Positions 37,145 through 47,173 of a DNA stretch of 64,000 nt are shown here, piece by piece. Positions within the stretch are counted from its first letter, which is position 1, and every line of letters starts with the position of its first letter. Both the position numbers and the translations under genes were made by a program. Source of the DNA: Pseudomonas sp. P818. GTDB lineage: Bacteria; Pseudomonadota; Gammaproteobacteria; Pseudomonadales; Pseudomonadaceae. The stretch covers positions 62,001-126,000 of the forward strand of contig NZ_ATKM01000006.1 in the NCBI RefSeq assembly GCF_000418555.1, in the 5' to 3' direction. The notes beneath the pieces are model-generated. The model saw only the letters and a list, made by a program, of their open reading frames with translations, had not been told where the DNA came from and did no database searches.

Positions 37145-38412
37145 GCGCCGGCGACCTGCTGACGGCCGACCAGGGCCTTGTTCGCCTCGAACAGCACGAC
37201 ATAGATCACGGCAGCCACGGCAATACCCACCAGCGGCGCGACCCAGGGCGAGAAGTAGGCGCTCAGCGCCCCGATCAGGTAGGCGCCCAGGCCGACCCAG
37301 TTGAATGCAGGCAGGCGCACATCGGCCAGTTTCGGGTAGCGCGCGCGGTGGCCATAGAAGAAGTCAGCCATGATCACACCGCCAATCGGCGGGATGATCG
37401 AACCGAGCAGGATCAGGAAGGGAATCAGCATCTCGTACATGCCGCCGATGGCCAGCAGCGTGCCGATAGCCGCGCCTGCCAGGGTGACGGTCTTGCGCTT
37501 GCCGGTGCGCAGCAGGTTGCAGCCGGCGGCGGCGAAGTTGTAGATGGTGTTGTCCTGGGTGGTCCACAGGTTGAGGAACAGCATGACCACGGCGGCCATG
37601 GACAGGCCCTGCAGCACCAGCACTTCGACCACGTCCGGTTGCTGATAGACGATGGCGCCATAGGCGCCGGCGACGATCATCAGGCCGTTGCCGATGAAGA
37701 AGCCGAACAGGCTGGCCAGCACCGCGACCCGGCCGCTCCTGGCGAAACGCGTCCAGTTGGTGGCCTGGGTGGCGCCGCTGACGAAGGTGCCGAACACCAG
37801 GGTGATGGCCACGCTCAGGCTCATGCTCTCGGACGGGGCCACCGCGAGCAGGCCGGCGAGGCCGCCGATATCACGGGTGGCGATCCACAGCGAAGCCACC
37901 AGCAGCACCAGCATGGCCGGCACGGCGACGCGCGAGAGCAGATCCAGGCCCTTGTAGCCGACGAAGGCGGTGAGGCAGAAACCGAAGCCGAACAGCACCA
38001 TCAGCGGGATGGTCAGGCCTTCGGGCAGGCCGAGAATTTTCACCAGGACGATGGCGATGGTCGCCGTGCCCCAGGCGTACCAGCCGATCTGGGTGAAGCC
38101 CAGGAGCATGTCGGACAGCTTGCTGCCCACCTCGCCGAAGCAGAAACGGCCCATCAGCACCGAATTCAGCCCACTGCGGCAGGCGATCAGGCCCAGTACG
38201 GCGGCATACATGCCGAGCAGCAGGTTGCCGATCACTGCAGCCCAGAGCAGGGTGGTGAAGTCGAAGGCCATGCCGATCTTGCCGCCAGCGAACATGGTGG
38301 CGGTGAAGAAGGTGAAACCGAACAACAGGATGGCGGTGGAGAACAGCCCTTGGCGTGCGCCGTTGGGCACCTCGCTCAGGGGGTAATCGCTATCGGGGGT
38401 GGCGTTGCTCAT
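37141..38412 (-). CDS. codB: Cytosine permease (NCS1 family)
   Basis: 423 residues with about twelve transmembrane helices. NCS1 landmarks include the early glycine-rich helix (MFAGGKIGMAF), FGEVGSKLSDMLLGFTQIGWYAWG with the CodB-type motif, and WTTQDNTIYNFAAAG. It imports cytosine with sodium or protons for CodA. First gene of the operon; a palindrome lies 94 bases upstream. Confidence 0.92.
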   Translation of the reverse strand: MSNATPDSDYPLSEVPNGARQGLFSTAILLFGFTFFTATMFAGGKIGMAFDFTTLLWAAVIGNLLLGMYAAVLGLIACRSGLNSVLMGRFCFGEVGSKLSDMLLGFTQIGWYAWGTATIAIVLVKILGLPEGLTIPLMVLFGFGFCLTAFVGYKGLDLLSRVAVPAMLVLLVASLWIATRDIGGLAGLLAVAPSESMSLSVAITLVFGTFVSGATQATNWTRFARSGRVAVLASLFGFFIGNGLMIVAGAYGAIVYQQPDVVEVLVLQGLSMAAVVMLFLNLWTTQDNTIYNFAAAGCNLLRTGKRKTVTLAGAAIGTLLAIGGMYEMLIPFLILLGSIIPPIGGVIMADFFYGHRARYPKLADVRLPAFNWVGLGAYLIGALSAYFSPWVAPLVGIAVAAVIYVVLFEANKALVGRQQVAGA

Positions 38413-38505
38413 GGACCTGGCTCCGGTAAGAGGATGAGGCCTTGGCGATAGCAGGGGGCGTGCCAGAGTGGCAGGTGCGTTGGGTTTGGTCTGCTCGTCA
38501 AAAAG

Positions 38506-38526
38506 CTTTGTGCTGTTTGCACAAAG
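38506..38526. promoter_or_regulatory. Palindrome upstream of codB, candidate operator
   Basis: Perfect eight-base arms CTTTGTGC and GCACAAAG with a five-base centre. It is the only strong dyad in the codB promoter region and a good candidate for the PucR-type regulator of the operon; this assignment is inferred. Confidence 0.5.
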
Positions 38527-38575
38527 AAATGCCTTTTTTGAAGCGTATTTCTACATTTGCGTTGTGAGCATAGAA

Positions 38576-38609
38576 CAAAAGTGGTGCGCGCCAGAGCTGT
38601 CGCGCACCA
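38576..38609 (-). terminator. Terminator of the MaoC/hydrolase transcript
   Basis: On the minus strand TGGTGCGCG pairs with CGCGCACCA around a ten-base loop and is followed by CTTTTGTTC. It lies 13 bases after the MaoC stop. Confidence 0.72.
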
Positions 38610-38621
38610 GCTTGCAGCGCA

Positions 38622-39092
38622 TCAGTTTACGGTGACCTGCGGCATCGGCGGCATGGTCACGGTCTGCTCGGCGCTCGGAGCGAGCACTTCGGCTTCGCCG
38701 TCCACTACCTGCTTGCCGTCCTGGTTGAACACGCGGGTGGCGATGCGCACGCGGTTCTTCGGCAGTTTTTCCAGCACTTCCAGCTTCACAGTAAGGGTGT
38801 CGCCGAGCTTCACCGGGCGGGTGAACTTGAGCTGCTGGCCGAGGTAGATGGTGCCCGGGCCGGGCAGGTTGCAGGCGATGGCGGCGCTGATCAGCGCGCC
38901 GGTGAACATGCCGTGGGCGATGCGCTCCTTGAACATCGTTTCGGCGGCGAAGGCGGCGTCCAGGTGCACCGGGTTGTTGTCACCGGAGACGGCGGCGAAC
39001 AGTTGCACGTCGCGCTCTTCGACCTGTTTCTCGAAGCTCGCCTGCTGGCCGACTTCGAGGGCTTCGTAGGGGATGTTGGTTACCTGGGTCAT
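38622..39092 (-). CDS. MaoC-type (R)-specific enoyl-CoA hydratase, PhaJ-like
   Basis: 156-residue hot-dog-fold enzyme. The hydratase-2 motif is visible as SGDNNPVHLDAAFAAET and the following ERIAHGMFTGALIS, holding the catalytic Asp and His. It would hydrate trans-2-enoyl-CoA to (R)-3-hydroxyacyl-CoA, linking beta-oxidation with polyester synthesis. ATG at 39092 has GGAG five bases upstream; a GTG two codons earlier is too close. It overlaps the upstream hydrolase by ATGA and sits opposite fadD2, fitting fatty-acid use. Confidence 0.87.
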   Translation of the reverse strand: MTQVTNIPYEALEVGQQASFEKQVEERDVQLFAAVSGDNNPVHLDAAFAAETMFKERIAHGMFTGALISAAIACNLPGPGTIYLGQQLKFTRPVKLGDTLTVKLEVLEKLPKNRVRIATRVFNQDGKQVVDGEAEVLAPSAEQTVTMPPMPQVTVN

Positions 39093-40039
39093 GGGCACTC
39101 CTTGATTGGGCTTCGATCCTGGCTCAGCGCCTGCTGCAGCCAGTCGATCAGGTGGGCGGTGACCTCGTCGCGATTGCTCTCGTTGAGCAGCTCATGACGG
39201 GCCTCGGGATAAATCTTCAGTTGCACGTCGCGCACGCCGGCCTCGCGCAGGGCGCCTGCCAGATCACTCAGGCGCTTGCCGTCGCTGACCGGGTCGCGTG
39301 AGCCGCCGATCACCAGCAGCGGCAGGTCAGCATCGATCTGCGCCAGGTTCTCGACCGGGGTGATGTATTGCAGGCCGTCGAGCAGGTCACACCACAGCTG
39401 CGTGGTGCAGACGAAACCGCACAGCGGATCGGTCACGTATTTGTCCACTTCCGCCGGGTCGCGGCTGAGCCAGTCGAAGGCCGTGCGGTTGGGCTTGAAG
39501 GCTTTGTTGAACGAGCCAAAGGACAGGTAATCGATAACCTTGCTGCGCCCCTTGGGGCCCAGGCGCCAGCGCTCGAAACAGGCGATCAGCCGCGCGGCCT
39601 TGTACAGCGCCACCGGCTGGTAGTTGGAGCCTGAGAGTACGGCGCCCTGCAGGCTGCAGCTGTGGCCCATCAGGTAGGCCATGCCGATGTAGCTGCCCAT
39701 GCTGTGGCCGAACAGGAAGATCGGCGCCTGTGGGTAGCGTTGGCGGATATGGTGATTGAGCGAGGCCAGGTCGCCGACCACCTTGCCCCAGCCGCCTTCG
39801 TCGGCGTAGTGGCCGAGCACCCCCTGAGCTGCGCTTTGGCCGTGGCCGCGCTGGTCCAGTGCATAAAGGTCGAAGCCGGCGGCGACCAGGCTTTCGGCCA
39901 GGCGTGCATAGCGCAGGCTGTGTTCGGCCATGCCGTGGGACAGCATGACCACCGCGCGCGGCGGCTGATCACCATGCCAGTGGTTGACGTGCAGGTGCAG
40001 GCCGTCCTGGGTTACCAGGGGGAAGGCGTTGTGGCGCAT
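39089..40039 (-). CDS. Alpha/beta-hydrolase, monoacylglycerol lipase/lysophospholipase type
   Basis: 316 residues. Motifs of the Hydrolase_4 group: oxyanion region MLSHGMAEHSLRY, DQRGHGQS, nucleophile elbow FLFGHSMGSYIG with its serine, acid GGSRDPVSDG, and final catalytic histidine in ARHELLNE. The chosen start MRHNAFPLVTQDGL has AGGA upstream; a longer frame adds 19 residues without homology. It would release fatty acids for the neighbouring acyl-CoA synthetases. Confidence 0.86.
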   Translation of the reverse strand: MRHNAFPLVTQDGLHLHVNHWHGDQPPRAVVMLSHGMAEHSLRYARLAESLVAAGFDLYALDQRGHGQSAAQGVLGHYADEGGWGKVVGDLASLNHHIRQRYPQAPIFLFGHSMGSYIGMAYLMGHSCSLQGAVLSGSNYQPVALYKAARLIACFERWRLGPKGRSKVIDYLSFGSFNKAFKPNRTAFDWLSRDPAEVDKYVTDPLCGFVCTTQLWCDLLDGLQYITPVENLAQIDADLPLLVIGGSRDPVSDGKRLSDLAGALREAGVRDVQLKIYPEARHELLNESNRDEVTAHLIDWLQQALSQDRSPIKECP

Positions 40040-40249
40040 GGCGAATCCTTGTGCCGGAGATTGGCGGCATTGTGCACCTTGGCCGTCATCAGGCAAAGCA
40101 CCGCGGTTTTCTTCGAAGCAGTAAAGATCGGTTACGAATCACAACATTTATTGCGAAATTCAGCCCATCAATGACGCCTTCGAGCTATTTGCGGCTCGGC
40201 TCTAAGCTGCTACTTTCCGGGCAGTCAGATCACTTCAGGGGAAGAGGAC

Positions 40250-40257
40250 AAGAACAA
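40250..40257 (+). promoter_or_regulatory. Candidate Hfq/Crc motif at the fadD2 start
   Basis: AAGAACAA, matching AAnAAnAA, ends on the first base of the fadD2 ATG, a position where Hfq/Crc binding would block initiation. Function inferred. Confidence 0.45.
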
Positions 40258-41945
40258 TGCAACCTGATTTCTGGAACGACAAACGCGCCCCTGGCGTGCC
40301 CAACGACATCGACCTGTCCAGCTACAAGTCGGTGATCGAAGTGTTCGAGCGCTCGTGCAAGCGCTTCGCCGACCGTCCGGCCTTCAGCAATCTCGGCGTC
40401 ACGCTGACCTATGCCGAGCTGGATCGCCTCTCCGCGGCATTCGCCGCCTACCTGCAGAAGCAAACCGACCTCAAGCCGGGTGATCGCATCGCGGTGCAGA
40501 TGCCCAACGTGCTGCAATATCCCATCGCGGTGTTCGGCGCCATGCGCGCCGGGCTGATAGTGGTCAACACCAACCCGCTGTACACCGCCCGCGAAATGCG
40601 CCACCAGTTCAAGGATGCCGGTGTGCGTGCGCTGGTGTACCTGAACATGTTCGGCAAGCTGGTGCAGGAGGTGCTGCCGGATACCGAGATCGAGTACCTG
40701 ATCGAAGCCAAGATGGGCGACATGCTGCCAAGCCTCAAGGGCTGGCTGGTCAACACCGTGGTGAAGAAGGTCAAGAAGATGGTGCCTGACTACCATCTGC
40801 CCCAGGCCATTCCCTTCAAGCAGGTGCTCAAGCAGGGCCACGGCCAGGCGCTGGCGCCGGTTAAGGCCAGTCACGACGACATCGCGGTGCTGCAGTACAC
40901 CGGCGGCACCACGGGCGTGGCCAAGGGCGCCATGCTCACCCACGGCAACCTGGTGGCCAACATGCTGCAGGTTGACGCCTGCCTGTCGCAGCTCGGCCCG
41001 GACGGCACGCCGCTGATGAAGCAGGGCCAGGAGATCATGATCGCGCCGCTGCCGCTGTATCACATCTATGCCTTCACCGCGAACTGCATGTGCATGATGG
41101 TCAACGGCAACCACAACGTGCTGATCACCAACCCGCGCGACATCCCGGGCTTCATCAAGGAGCTGGGCAAGTGGAAGTTCTCCGCGCTGCTGGGCCTCAA
41201 CACCCTGTTCGTCGCGCTGATGGATCACCCCGAGTTCAAGAATCTGGACTTCTCCAGCCTCAAGGTCACCAACTCCGGCGGTACCGCGCTGGTCAAGGCG
41301 ACTGCCGAACGCTGGCAGCAGATGACCGGCTGCACCGTGGTCGAAGGCTACGGCCTGACCGAGACCTCGCCAGTGGCCAGCACCAACCCCTACGGCGACA
41401 AGGCGCGCCTGGGTACGGTCGGCATCCCGGTGCCGGGCACGGCGTTCAAGGTGATCGATGATGACGGCAACGAGCTGCCGACCGGCGAACGCGGGGAGCT
41501 GTGCATCAAGGGTCCGCAGGTGATGAAGGGCTACTGGCAGCGCGAGGAAGCCACCGCCGAGGTGCTCGACGCCGAGGGCTGGTTCAAGACCGGCGATATC
41601 GCGGTGATCGACCCGGATGGCTTCGTGCGTATCGTCGACCGCAAGAAGGACATGATCATCGTTTCGGGTTTCAACGTGTACCCCAATGAGATCGAGGACG
41701 TGGTCATGGCTCACCCGAAAGTCGCCAGCTGTGCGGCCATCGGTGTGCCGGACGAGAAGTCCGGGGAAGTGGTCAAGTTGTTCGTGGTGCCGCGTGATGG
41801 CGGCGTGACCGTGGAAGAGCTCAAGGCCTACTGCAAGGAAAACTTCACCGGCTACAAGGTGCCCAAGCACATCGTGTTCAAGGATGCCCTGCCCATGACC
41901 CCGGTCGGCAAGATCTTGCGCCGCGAGCTGCGCGATATCGCCTGA
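40257..41945 (+). CDS. fadD2: Long-chain acyl-CoA synthetase FadD2
   Basis: 562-residue adenylate-forming enzyme that activates fatty acids with ATP and CoA. The AMP-binding signature YTGGTTGVAKGAMLTH, the A5 motif GYGLTETSPV, DGxFKTGD-type GWFKTGDIAVID and the C-terminal catalytic lysine region VGKILRRELRD are intact. The order fadD2 then fadD1 equals P. aeruginosa. A hairpin follows at 41953. Confidence 0.9.
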   Translation: MQPDFWNDKRAPGVPNDIDLSSYKSVIEVFERSCKRFADRPAFSNLGVTLTYAELDRLSAAFAAYLQKQTDLKPGDRIAVQMPNVLQYPIAVFGAMRAGLIVVNTNPLYTAREMRHQFKDAGVRALVYLNMFGKLVQEVLPDTEIEYLIEAKMGDMLPSLKGWLVNTVVKKVKKMVPDYHLPQAIPFKQVLKQGHGQALAPVKASHDDIAVLQYTGGTTGVAKGAMLTHGNLVANMLQVDACLSQLGPDGTPLMKQGQEIMIAPLPLYHIYAFTANCMCMMVNGNHNVLITNPRDIPGFIKELGKWKFSALLGLNTLFVALMDHPEFKNLDFSSLKVTNSGGTALVKATAERWQQMTGCTVVEGYGLTETSPVASTNPYGDKARLGTVGIPVPGTAFKVIDDDGNELPTGERGELCIKGPQVMKGYWQREEATAEVLDAEGWFKTGDIAVIDPDGFVRIVDRKKDMIIVSGFNVYPNEIEDVVMAHPKVASCAAIGVPDEKSGEVVKLFVVPRDGGVTVEELKAYCKENFTGYKVPKHIVFKDALPMTPVGKILRRELRDIA

Positions 41946-41952
41946 CCCCAAC

Positions 41953-41978
41953 GCCCCTTCCCGCTGCAGGGAAGGGGC
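41953..41978 (+). terminator. Hairpin after fadD2
   Basis: Perfect ten-base arms GCCCCTTCCC/GGGAAGGGGC with a six-base loop, eight bases after the stop; only a short pyrimidine run follows. With the 357 bases to fadD1 it suggests separate transcription of the two synthetase genes. Confidence 0.65.
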
Positions 41979-42335
41979 TTCCCGCCTCCTGCTGCCATCG
42001 GCAGTCCAATTGTTGTGATTTCGTAACCGCCACTGCCTGTTGCATGCGCTACCGCACTGCATCGGTCACACTTACGCGCTAGGCTCCAAAGGCTGCGATA
42101 TGCGAGCTAGAGGCTTTACGCGGATTATCGGCAAGAAAGGCAGTGCGTGACTTGTTGGTCTTTTCCGGTCACTTTTGCGACTGCGTAGGCTATTCTTGGT
42201 GCTGGTGGGCCTCTGGCAAAGCTGCTACTCTCGGCGCGCTTCCGGGCCTTGGGCCAGCGGAAAAGCGAGCTAAACACACAACAAACAACCGCCGTCGCGC
42301 GGTGAAGATCAGCTGTTGCTTAGGAGTGGGCTTCC
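41979..42335. other. fadD1 upstream region
   Basis: A 357-base gap with no credible gene. A short A-rich CA stretch (ACAACAAACAAC, 42279-42290) resembles Hfq/Crc targets and lies about 45 bases before the fadD1 start. A ribosome site AGGAG is close to the ATG. No PsrA-type palindrome was recognised. Confidence 0.5.
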
Positions 42336-44024
42336 ATGACCGAAAACTTCTGGAAGGACAAGTATCCCGTTGGGGTCGCTGCCGAAATCAATCCCGACCA
42401 GTACCCGAACATCCTCGCGGTATTGAAAGAGTCCTGCCAACGCTTCGCCGACAAGCCTGCTTTCAGCAACCTGGGCAAGACCCTCACCTACGGCGAGATC
42501 TACAAGCTCTCCGGTGACTTCGCCGCCTACCTGCAGAAGCACACCGATCTGAAGCCCGGCGACCGCATCGCCGTGCAACTGCCCAACGTCCTGCAATATC
42601 CCGTCGTGGTGTTCGGTGCCATGCGCGCCGGCCTGGTGGTGGTCAACACCAACCCGCTGTACACCGCGCGGGAAATGGAGCATCAGTTCAACGACTCCGG
42701 CGCCAAGGCGCTGATCTGCCTGGCCAACATGGCCCACCTGGCCGAGCAGGTCGTACCCAAAACCGGCGTGAAGACGGTGATCGTCACCGAAGTTGGCGAC
42801 ATGCTGCCGACCTTCAAGCGTCTGCTGGTCAACTTCGTGATCAAGCACGTGAAGAAGATGGTGCCGGGCTACAACCTGCCGCAGGCGGTCAAACTCAACG
42901 ATGCCCTGGCCAAGGGCCGTGGTCAGAGCTTCAGCGAAGCCAACCCGAGCAACGCCGACATCGCCGTGCTGCAATACACCGGCGGCACCACCGGCGTGGC
43001 CAAGGGCGCCATGCTCACCCATCGCAACCTGGTGGCCAACATGCTGCAGGTCAAGGAGCTGATGGGCGCCAATCTCGATGAAGGTTGCGAAGTGCTGATC
43101 GCGCCGCTGCCGCTTTACCACATCTACGCCTTCACCTTTCACTGCATGGCGATGATGCTGATCGGTGGCCACAACATCCTGCTGACCAACCCGCGCGACC
43201 TGCCGGCCGTGGTCAAGGACCTGGCCAAGTACCGCTTCACCGGCTTCGTCGGTCTCAACACCCTGTTCGTGGCTCTGTGCAACAACGAGGACTTCCGCAA
43301 GCTGGATTTCTCCGCGCTCAAGCTCACCGTTTCCGGCGGCATGGCCCTGCAACTGGCTACCGCCGAACGCTGGAAGGAAGTCACCGGCTGCGCCATCTGC
43401 GAAGGCTTTGGCATGACCGAGACCAGCCCGGTGGCCACGGTCAACCCGTTCAGTGCCATCCAGCTCGGCACCATTGGCATTCCGGTGCCTTCGACGCTGT
43501 GCAAGATCATCAATGACGACGGCCAGGAGCTGGCCATCGGCGAGATCGGCGAGCTGTGCGTGAAGGGCCCACAGGTGATGAAGGGCTATTGGCAGCGCCA
43601 GGAAGCCACCGACGAGATCCTCGATGCCGAAGGCTGGCTGAAGACCGGCGACATCGGCCTGATCCAGGAAGACGGCTACCTGCGCATCGTCGACCGCAAG
43701 AAGGACATGATTCTGGTGTCCGGCTTCAACGTCTACCCGAACGAGCTGGAAGACGTGCTGGCGACCCTGCCGGGCGTGCTGCAATGCGCCGCCATCGGCG
43801 TACCGGACGAGAAATCCGGCGAGGCGATCAAGGTGTTCGTGGTGGTCAAGCCGGGCGAGAGCGTGACCAAGGAGCAGGTGATGGAGCACATGCGCGCCAA
43901 CCTCACCGGCTACAAGGTGCCCAAGGCCGTCGAGTTCCGCGACGTGCTGCCGACCACCAATGTCGGCAAGATCCTGCGCCGCGAACTGCGTGACGAAGAG
44001 CTGAAGAAGCTGGGCAAGAAGTGA
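42336..44024 (+). CDS. fadD1: Long-chain acyl-CoA synthetase FadD1
   Basis: Second acyl-CoA synthetase, also 562 residues and clearly paralogous to FadD2: AMP motif YTGGTTGVAKGAMLTH is identical, GFGMTETSPV replaces the GYGLTET form, and GWLKTGDIGLI and VGKILRRELRD complete the set. In P. aeruginosa the two isozymes divide long- and shorter-chain substrates. A strong terminator follows. Confidence 0.9.
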   Translation: MTENFWKDKYPVGVAAEINPDQYPNILAVLKESCQRFADKPAFSNLGKTLTYGEIYKLSGDFAAYLQKHTDLKPGDRIAVQLPNVLQYPVVVFGAMRAGLVVVNTNPLYTAREMEHQFNDSGAKALICLANMAHLAEQVVPKTGVKTVIVTEVGDMLPTFKRLLVNFVIKHVKKMVPGYNLPQAVKLNDALAKGRGQSFSEANPSNADIAVLQYTGGTTGVAKGAMLTHRNLVANMLQVKELMGANLDEGCEVLIAPLPLYHIYAFTFHCMAMMLIGGHNILLTNPRDLPAVVKDLAKYRFTGFVGLNTLFVALCNNEDFRKLDFSALKLTVSGGMALQLATAERWKEVTGCAICEGFGMTETSPVATVNPFSAIQLGTIGIPVPSTLCKIINDDGQELAIGEIGELCVKGPQVMKGYWQRQEATDEILDAEGWLKTGDIGLIQEDGYLRIVDRKKDMILVSGFNVYPNELEDVLATLPGVLQCAAIGVPDEKSGEAIKVFVVVKPGESVTKEQVMEHMRANLTGYKVPKAVEFRDVLPTTNVGKILRRELRDEELKKLGKK

Positions 44025-44045
44025 TTCATACCCGCTGAAACGAAG

Positions 44046-44067
44046 AACCCGCTGCGGCGGGTTTTTT
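44046..44067 (+). terminator. Rho-independent terminator after fadD1
   Basis: AACCCGC and GCGGGTT arms with a four-base loop, followed by a T-run (TTTTTT). Confidence 0.92.
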
Positions 44068-44286
44068 GTTGTCTGGAAAATAGCGGTGAGGCGGAAAGCC
44101 GCAGGTAGCTCGTGAATTTGCTGCTAACGGCTTCCATCTTCAGCTATTCAGTTGGTTATGGATGTTCATTCTGTTTCGTGGGGCGCTGGTCATACCAGTT
44201 TTTGCGTTTCGCTGTTCTTTTGCTGGTGCGGTATTGGCAATATGAAGGCTCGATAACATCAAAGCGCCGGTAAAGGTGTACTGCCA

Positions 44287-45972
44287 ATGATCCTCTCTCT
44301 GCGTTTACGCTCCAAAGTGCTGTTGCTGGCTTTGGGGCCCATCTGCCTGTTGACCCTGTTGCTTAGCTCCATCACCTTCGTTGTCCTCGGAAATCTGGCC
44401 GATCAGCAGGAGGCCCAGACCCGAGCCAAGCTGGTGGCGGACCGCAAGGCAGAGATCAAGCAATATGTCGAGCTGGCGCTCAATGCGATTGCCCCGCTGT
44501 ACCAGGCATCTGCCGATGGCGACATGGCCGCGCGTGCCCAGGCCGTCGAGGTGCTGAAGCGCCTGTCCTACGGTGCGGATGGTTATTTCTGGGGCTACGA
44601 CAGCAACATCCGCCGCGTCTTGCAGGGCAACACCAACGATCGCATCGGCGAGGACTTCAGCGGCTACCGCGACCCCAACGGTATCTACGCCATTCGTGAA
44701 CTGGTGCGAGCCGGCATGGATAGCAGCCACTACGTCGACTACAGCTTCGTCCTCGGCGACGGCAAGGTGCTGGTGCCCAAGGTCGGCTATTCGTACCACC
44801 TGCCTAAGTGGAAGATGGTCTTTGGCACCTCGGTCAATCTCGATGGAGTGGAGCGCGACGTCCAGGCGGCGCGTGCTCAGTTCCAGCAGAGCGTCGACCG
44901 CCTGTTGATGGTCATGACCGGCTCCGCCATTGGCCTCTTGCTGGTGCTGGCCCTGTTGTCCCTACCGTTGGCGGCATCGATCACCAAGCCGGTGCAGCTG
45001 ATCAAGAGCAAGCTCGATGACATGGCCGCCGGGGAGGGGGATCTGACCCAGCGCCTGCCAGTCACCAGTCAGGACGAGCTGGGGGAGCTGGCAACCTCCT
45101 TCAATGCCTTCGTCGCCAAGATTCATGCCCTGGTGCACCAGGTGTCGGTGACCACCGACCAGCTGTTCGGTCTGGTCGGCGGCGTATCCAGCCAGGCCCA
45201 GCGCTCCGAACAGGCCATGGCCGCTCAACGCCACGAGACCGACCAGGTCGCCACCGCCATCAACGAGATGTCCGCTGCGGCCCATGAGGTGGCGCAGAGC
45301 GCCCAGCGTGCCGCCGAGGCTGCGCGCGAGACGGATCAGCAGGGACAGGAGGCCAAGCGGGTGGTCGATGGCAGCATCGCCCACATTCATGATCTGGTAG
45401 GGGAAGTGCGCAGCAGCAGTGAGTCACTGGACAGTCTGCGCCGCGACGTACAGGGCATCGTCAGCGTGCTGGAGGTGATCCGCGCGATCGCCGACCAGAC
45501 CAACCTCCTGGCCCTCAATGCCGCCATCGAGGCGGCGCGCGCGGGCGAGGCGGGGCGTGGTTTCGCCGTGGTCGCAGATGAAGTGCGCGCCCTGGCCAGC
45601 CGCACCCAGCAGAGCACCGGCGAGATCCAGGGCATGATCGATCGTCTGCAGAATGCGACTGGCGAGGCGGTGGCGGCGATGCAGCGCGCCAGCCAGATGG
45701 GCGACAGCACCCGTGAGCAGGCCAGCCATGCCGGCGAGGCGCTGGACAGCATCGCGGTGTTGATCGGCACCATCAACTCGATGAACGCGCAGATCGCCAG
45801 TGCCGCCGAGGAGCAGACGGCCGTGGCCGAAGAGATCAACCGCAGCGTGCATCAGATCGCCGTCGCGGTGGACGAAGTCGCCAGCGATGCGGCGCAGGGT
45901 GCGCAGGCCGCTCGCGACCTCGACGGCCTGGGCGGACGTCTGCAGGGGCTGGTCGGCCAGTTCCGCGTTTGA
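44287..45972 (+). CDS. Methyl-accepting chemotaxis protein with a single Cache domain
   Basis: 561-residue chemoreceptor. Order: transmembrane helix about 10-32, periplasmic sCache_2 sensor about 35-195 ([12 protein letters not shown] and [19 protein letters not shown]), second helix about 203-224, HAMP ([26 protein letters not shown]) and the cytoplasmic signalling coiled coil. The hairpin tip [20 protein letters not shown] is at about 402-421. Its sCache type often senses small organic acids; ligand unknown. No C-terminal CheR-binding pentapeptide is seen. Confidence 0.9.
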   Translation: MILSLRLRSKVLLLALGPICLLTLLLSSITFVVLGNLADQQEAQTRAKLVADRKAEIKQYVELALNAIAPLYQASADGDMAARAQAVEVLKRLSYGADGYFWGYDSNIRRVLQGNTNDRIGEDFSGYRDPNGIYAIRELVRAGMDSSHYVDYSFVLGDGKVLVPKVGYSYHLPKWKMVFGTSVNLDGVERDVQAARAQFQQSVDRLLMVMTGSAIGLLLVLALLSLPLAASITKPVQLIKSKLDDMAAGEGDLTQRLPVTSQDELGELATSFNAFVAKIHALVHQVSVTTDQLFGLVGGVSSQAQRSEQAMAAQRHETDQVATAINEMSAAAHEVAQSAQRAAEAARETDQQGQEAKRVVDGSIAHIHDLVGEVRSSSESLDSLRRDVQGIVSVLEVIRAIADQTNLLALNAAIEAARAGEAGRGFAVVADEVRALASRTQQSTGEIQGMIDRLQNATGEAVAAMQRASQMGDSTREQASHAGEALDSIAVLIGTINSMNAQIASAAEEQTAVAEEINRSVHQIAVAVDEVASDAAQGAQAARDLDGLGGRLQGLVGQFRV

Positions 45973-46185
45973 GTATCGAGCGCTTCAGTCCGTCGCGACG
46001 CCCAGGGTGCGGCGTTGGTTATTGGGGGCTGAAGCGCACGGCATGCTCAGCAACACTGCTCCCACGCGGAGTGAGCGTTGCGCTGAAGTGATCGCCGTCT
46101 TGGACGAAGGCCACCCCAGTCTGTGTGGATTTCTCCAGGCGTTGCTGGCTCGCTGGCGCAATTCAGAACGGCACATTCTCACGCT

Positions 46186-47088
46186 TTATTGATTTACGTC
46201 TTTCGCTCCACGCCAGGCCACCAGCAGCACGCCGCCGACAATGCACAGCGCGGCCAGCAGCATGCTCAGGCTGCCCTGTTCACCAAGCAGGCCGATGGCG
46301 ATTGCGGCGCCGGTGATCGCTGCCACCGAGCCGATCTGGCTGAGAAACACGGTGCCGGCCAGGTTCTGCAGAATGAAAAACAGCGCATAGACCGCGGCGA
46401 ACAACATCATCTGTGCGCCCAGTAGGCCAACTGCCTTGGCACTATCCAGATGCGGCGTAAAGTCCACGCCGAACGGGGCTGTGCAGGCCAGCAGCACGGC
46501 CCCGCCCAGGAGCATGCCGGGAGCCAGTGACAGCGGACTGGCACCACTGGGCCAATAACGGGCGCGGTAGATGTTGCCCAGCGCTAGGAACACCGGCACG
46601 CTCAGCGCGGCCAGCACCCAAAGCGTCGGGCTGTCGCCGCTGTTGAGCTTGCCCAGGGCCAGCAGCAGGCTGCCGGCCAGACCGATGCAGATGCCCAGCA
46701 GGCGGATGCGACTGAGCCCTTCCATGCGCAGGGCCAGAGCCAGCAGGTAGGTGATCAGTGGCGGAAAGGCCAGGCACATCGAGGCGAAGCCGGCTCCTAC
46801 ATGGCCGATCGAGCTGAACAGCAGGGCGTTGGGCACCGCGATACTGAGCAAGCCGGAGGCCAGGTAGTAGCGTTGCTGAGGCAGGCTCATGCCGGGCCGT
46901 TCCCCCCGCAGCCAGGCGAACAGCAACAGCAGCAGGCCGCCACCGAGCAGGCTCCAGAGCAAAAAGGCCATCGGCTGCCATCCGCTGCCGCTGGCCAGCT
47001 TGACCAGATTGCTGGTCAAGCCCATCAGCGTACCGATGGTGAACAGCAGCGCGACGGCGAGAACTGGCCGATATTGGGTGCCCGACAT
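46186..47088 (-). CDS. DMT/EamA-family transporter
   Basis: 300 residues with ten transmembrane helices in two EamA halves (first about 8-140, second about 155-290). The start MSGTQYRPVLAVAL has AAGGAGG seven bases upstream; the longer frame adds 29 residues across the promoter and is rejected. Divergent from the MarR-type gene at 47174, with a palindromic operator between, so it is probably the efflux target of that regulator. Confidence 0.87.
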   Translation of the reverse strand: MSGTQYRPVLAVALLFTIGTLMGLTSNLVKLASGSGWQPMAFLLWSLLGGGLLLLLFAWLRGERPGMSLPQQRYYLASGLLSIAVPNALLFSSIGHVGAGFASMCLAFPPLITYLLALALRMEGLSRIRLLGICIGLAGSLLLALGKLNSGDSPTLWVLAALSVPVFLALGNIYRARYWPSGASPLSLAPGMLLGGAVLLACTAPFGVDFTPHLDSAKAVGLLGAQMMLFAAVYALFFILQNLAGTVFLSQIGSVAAITGAAIAIGLLGEQGSLSMLLAALCIVGGVLLVAWRGAKDVNQ

Positions 47089-47142
47089 GCAGGTGCCTCC
47101 TTGGTATGGATACGCTACGATGGCAACATTCTTTTTGAAAAG

Positions 47143-47160
47143 TATCTTGATGGCAAGATA
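47143..47160. promoter_or_regulatory. Palindromic operator between EamA transporter and MarR gene
   Basis: TATCTTGATGGCAAGATA: perfect seven-base arms TATCTTG/CAAGATA with a four-base centre, 14 bases before the marR start and 55 before the transporter start. This is the typical form and place of a MarR-family operator. Confidence 0.72.
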
Positions 47161-47173
47161 AATCGAGGGCGAC

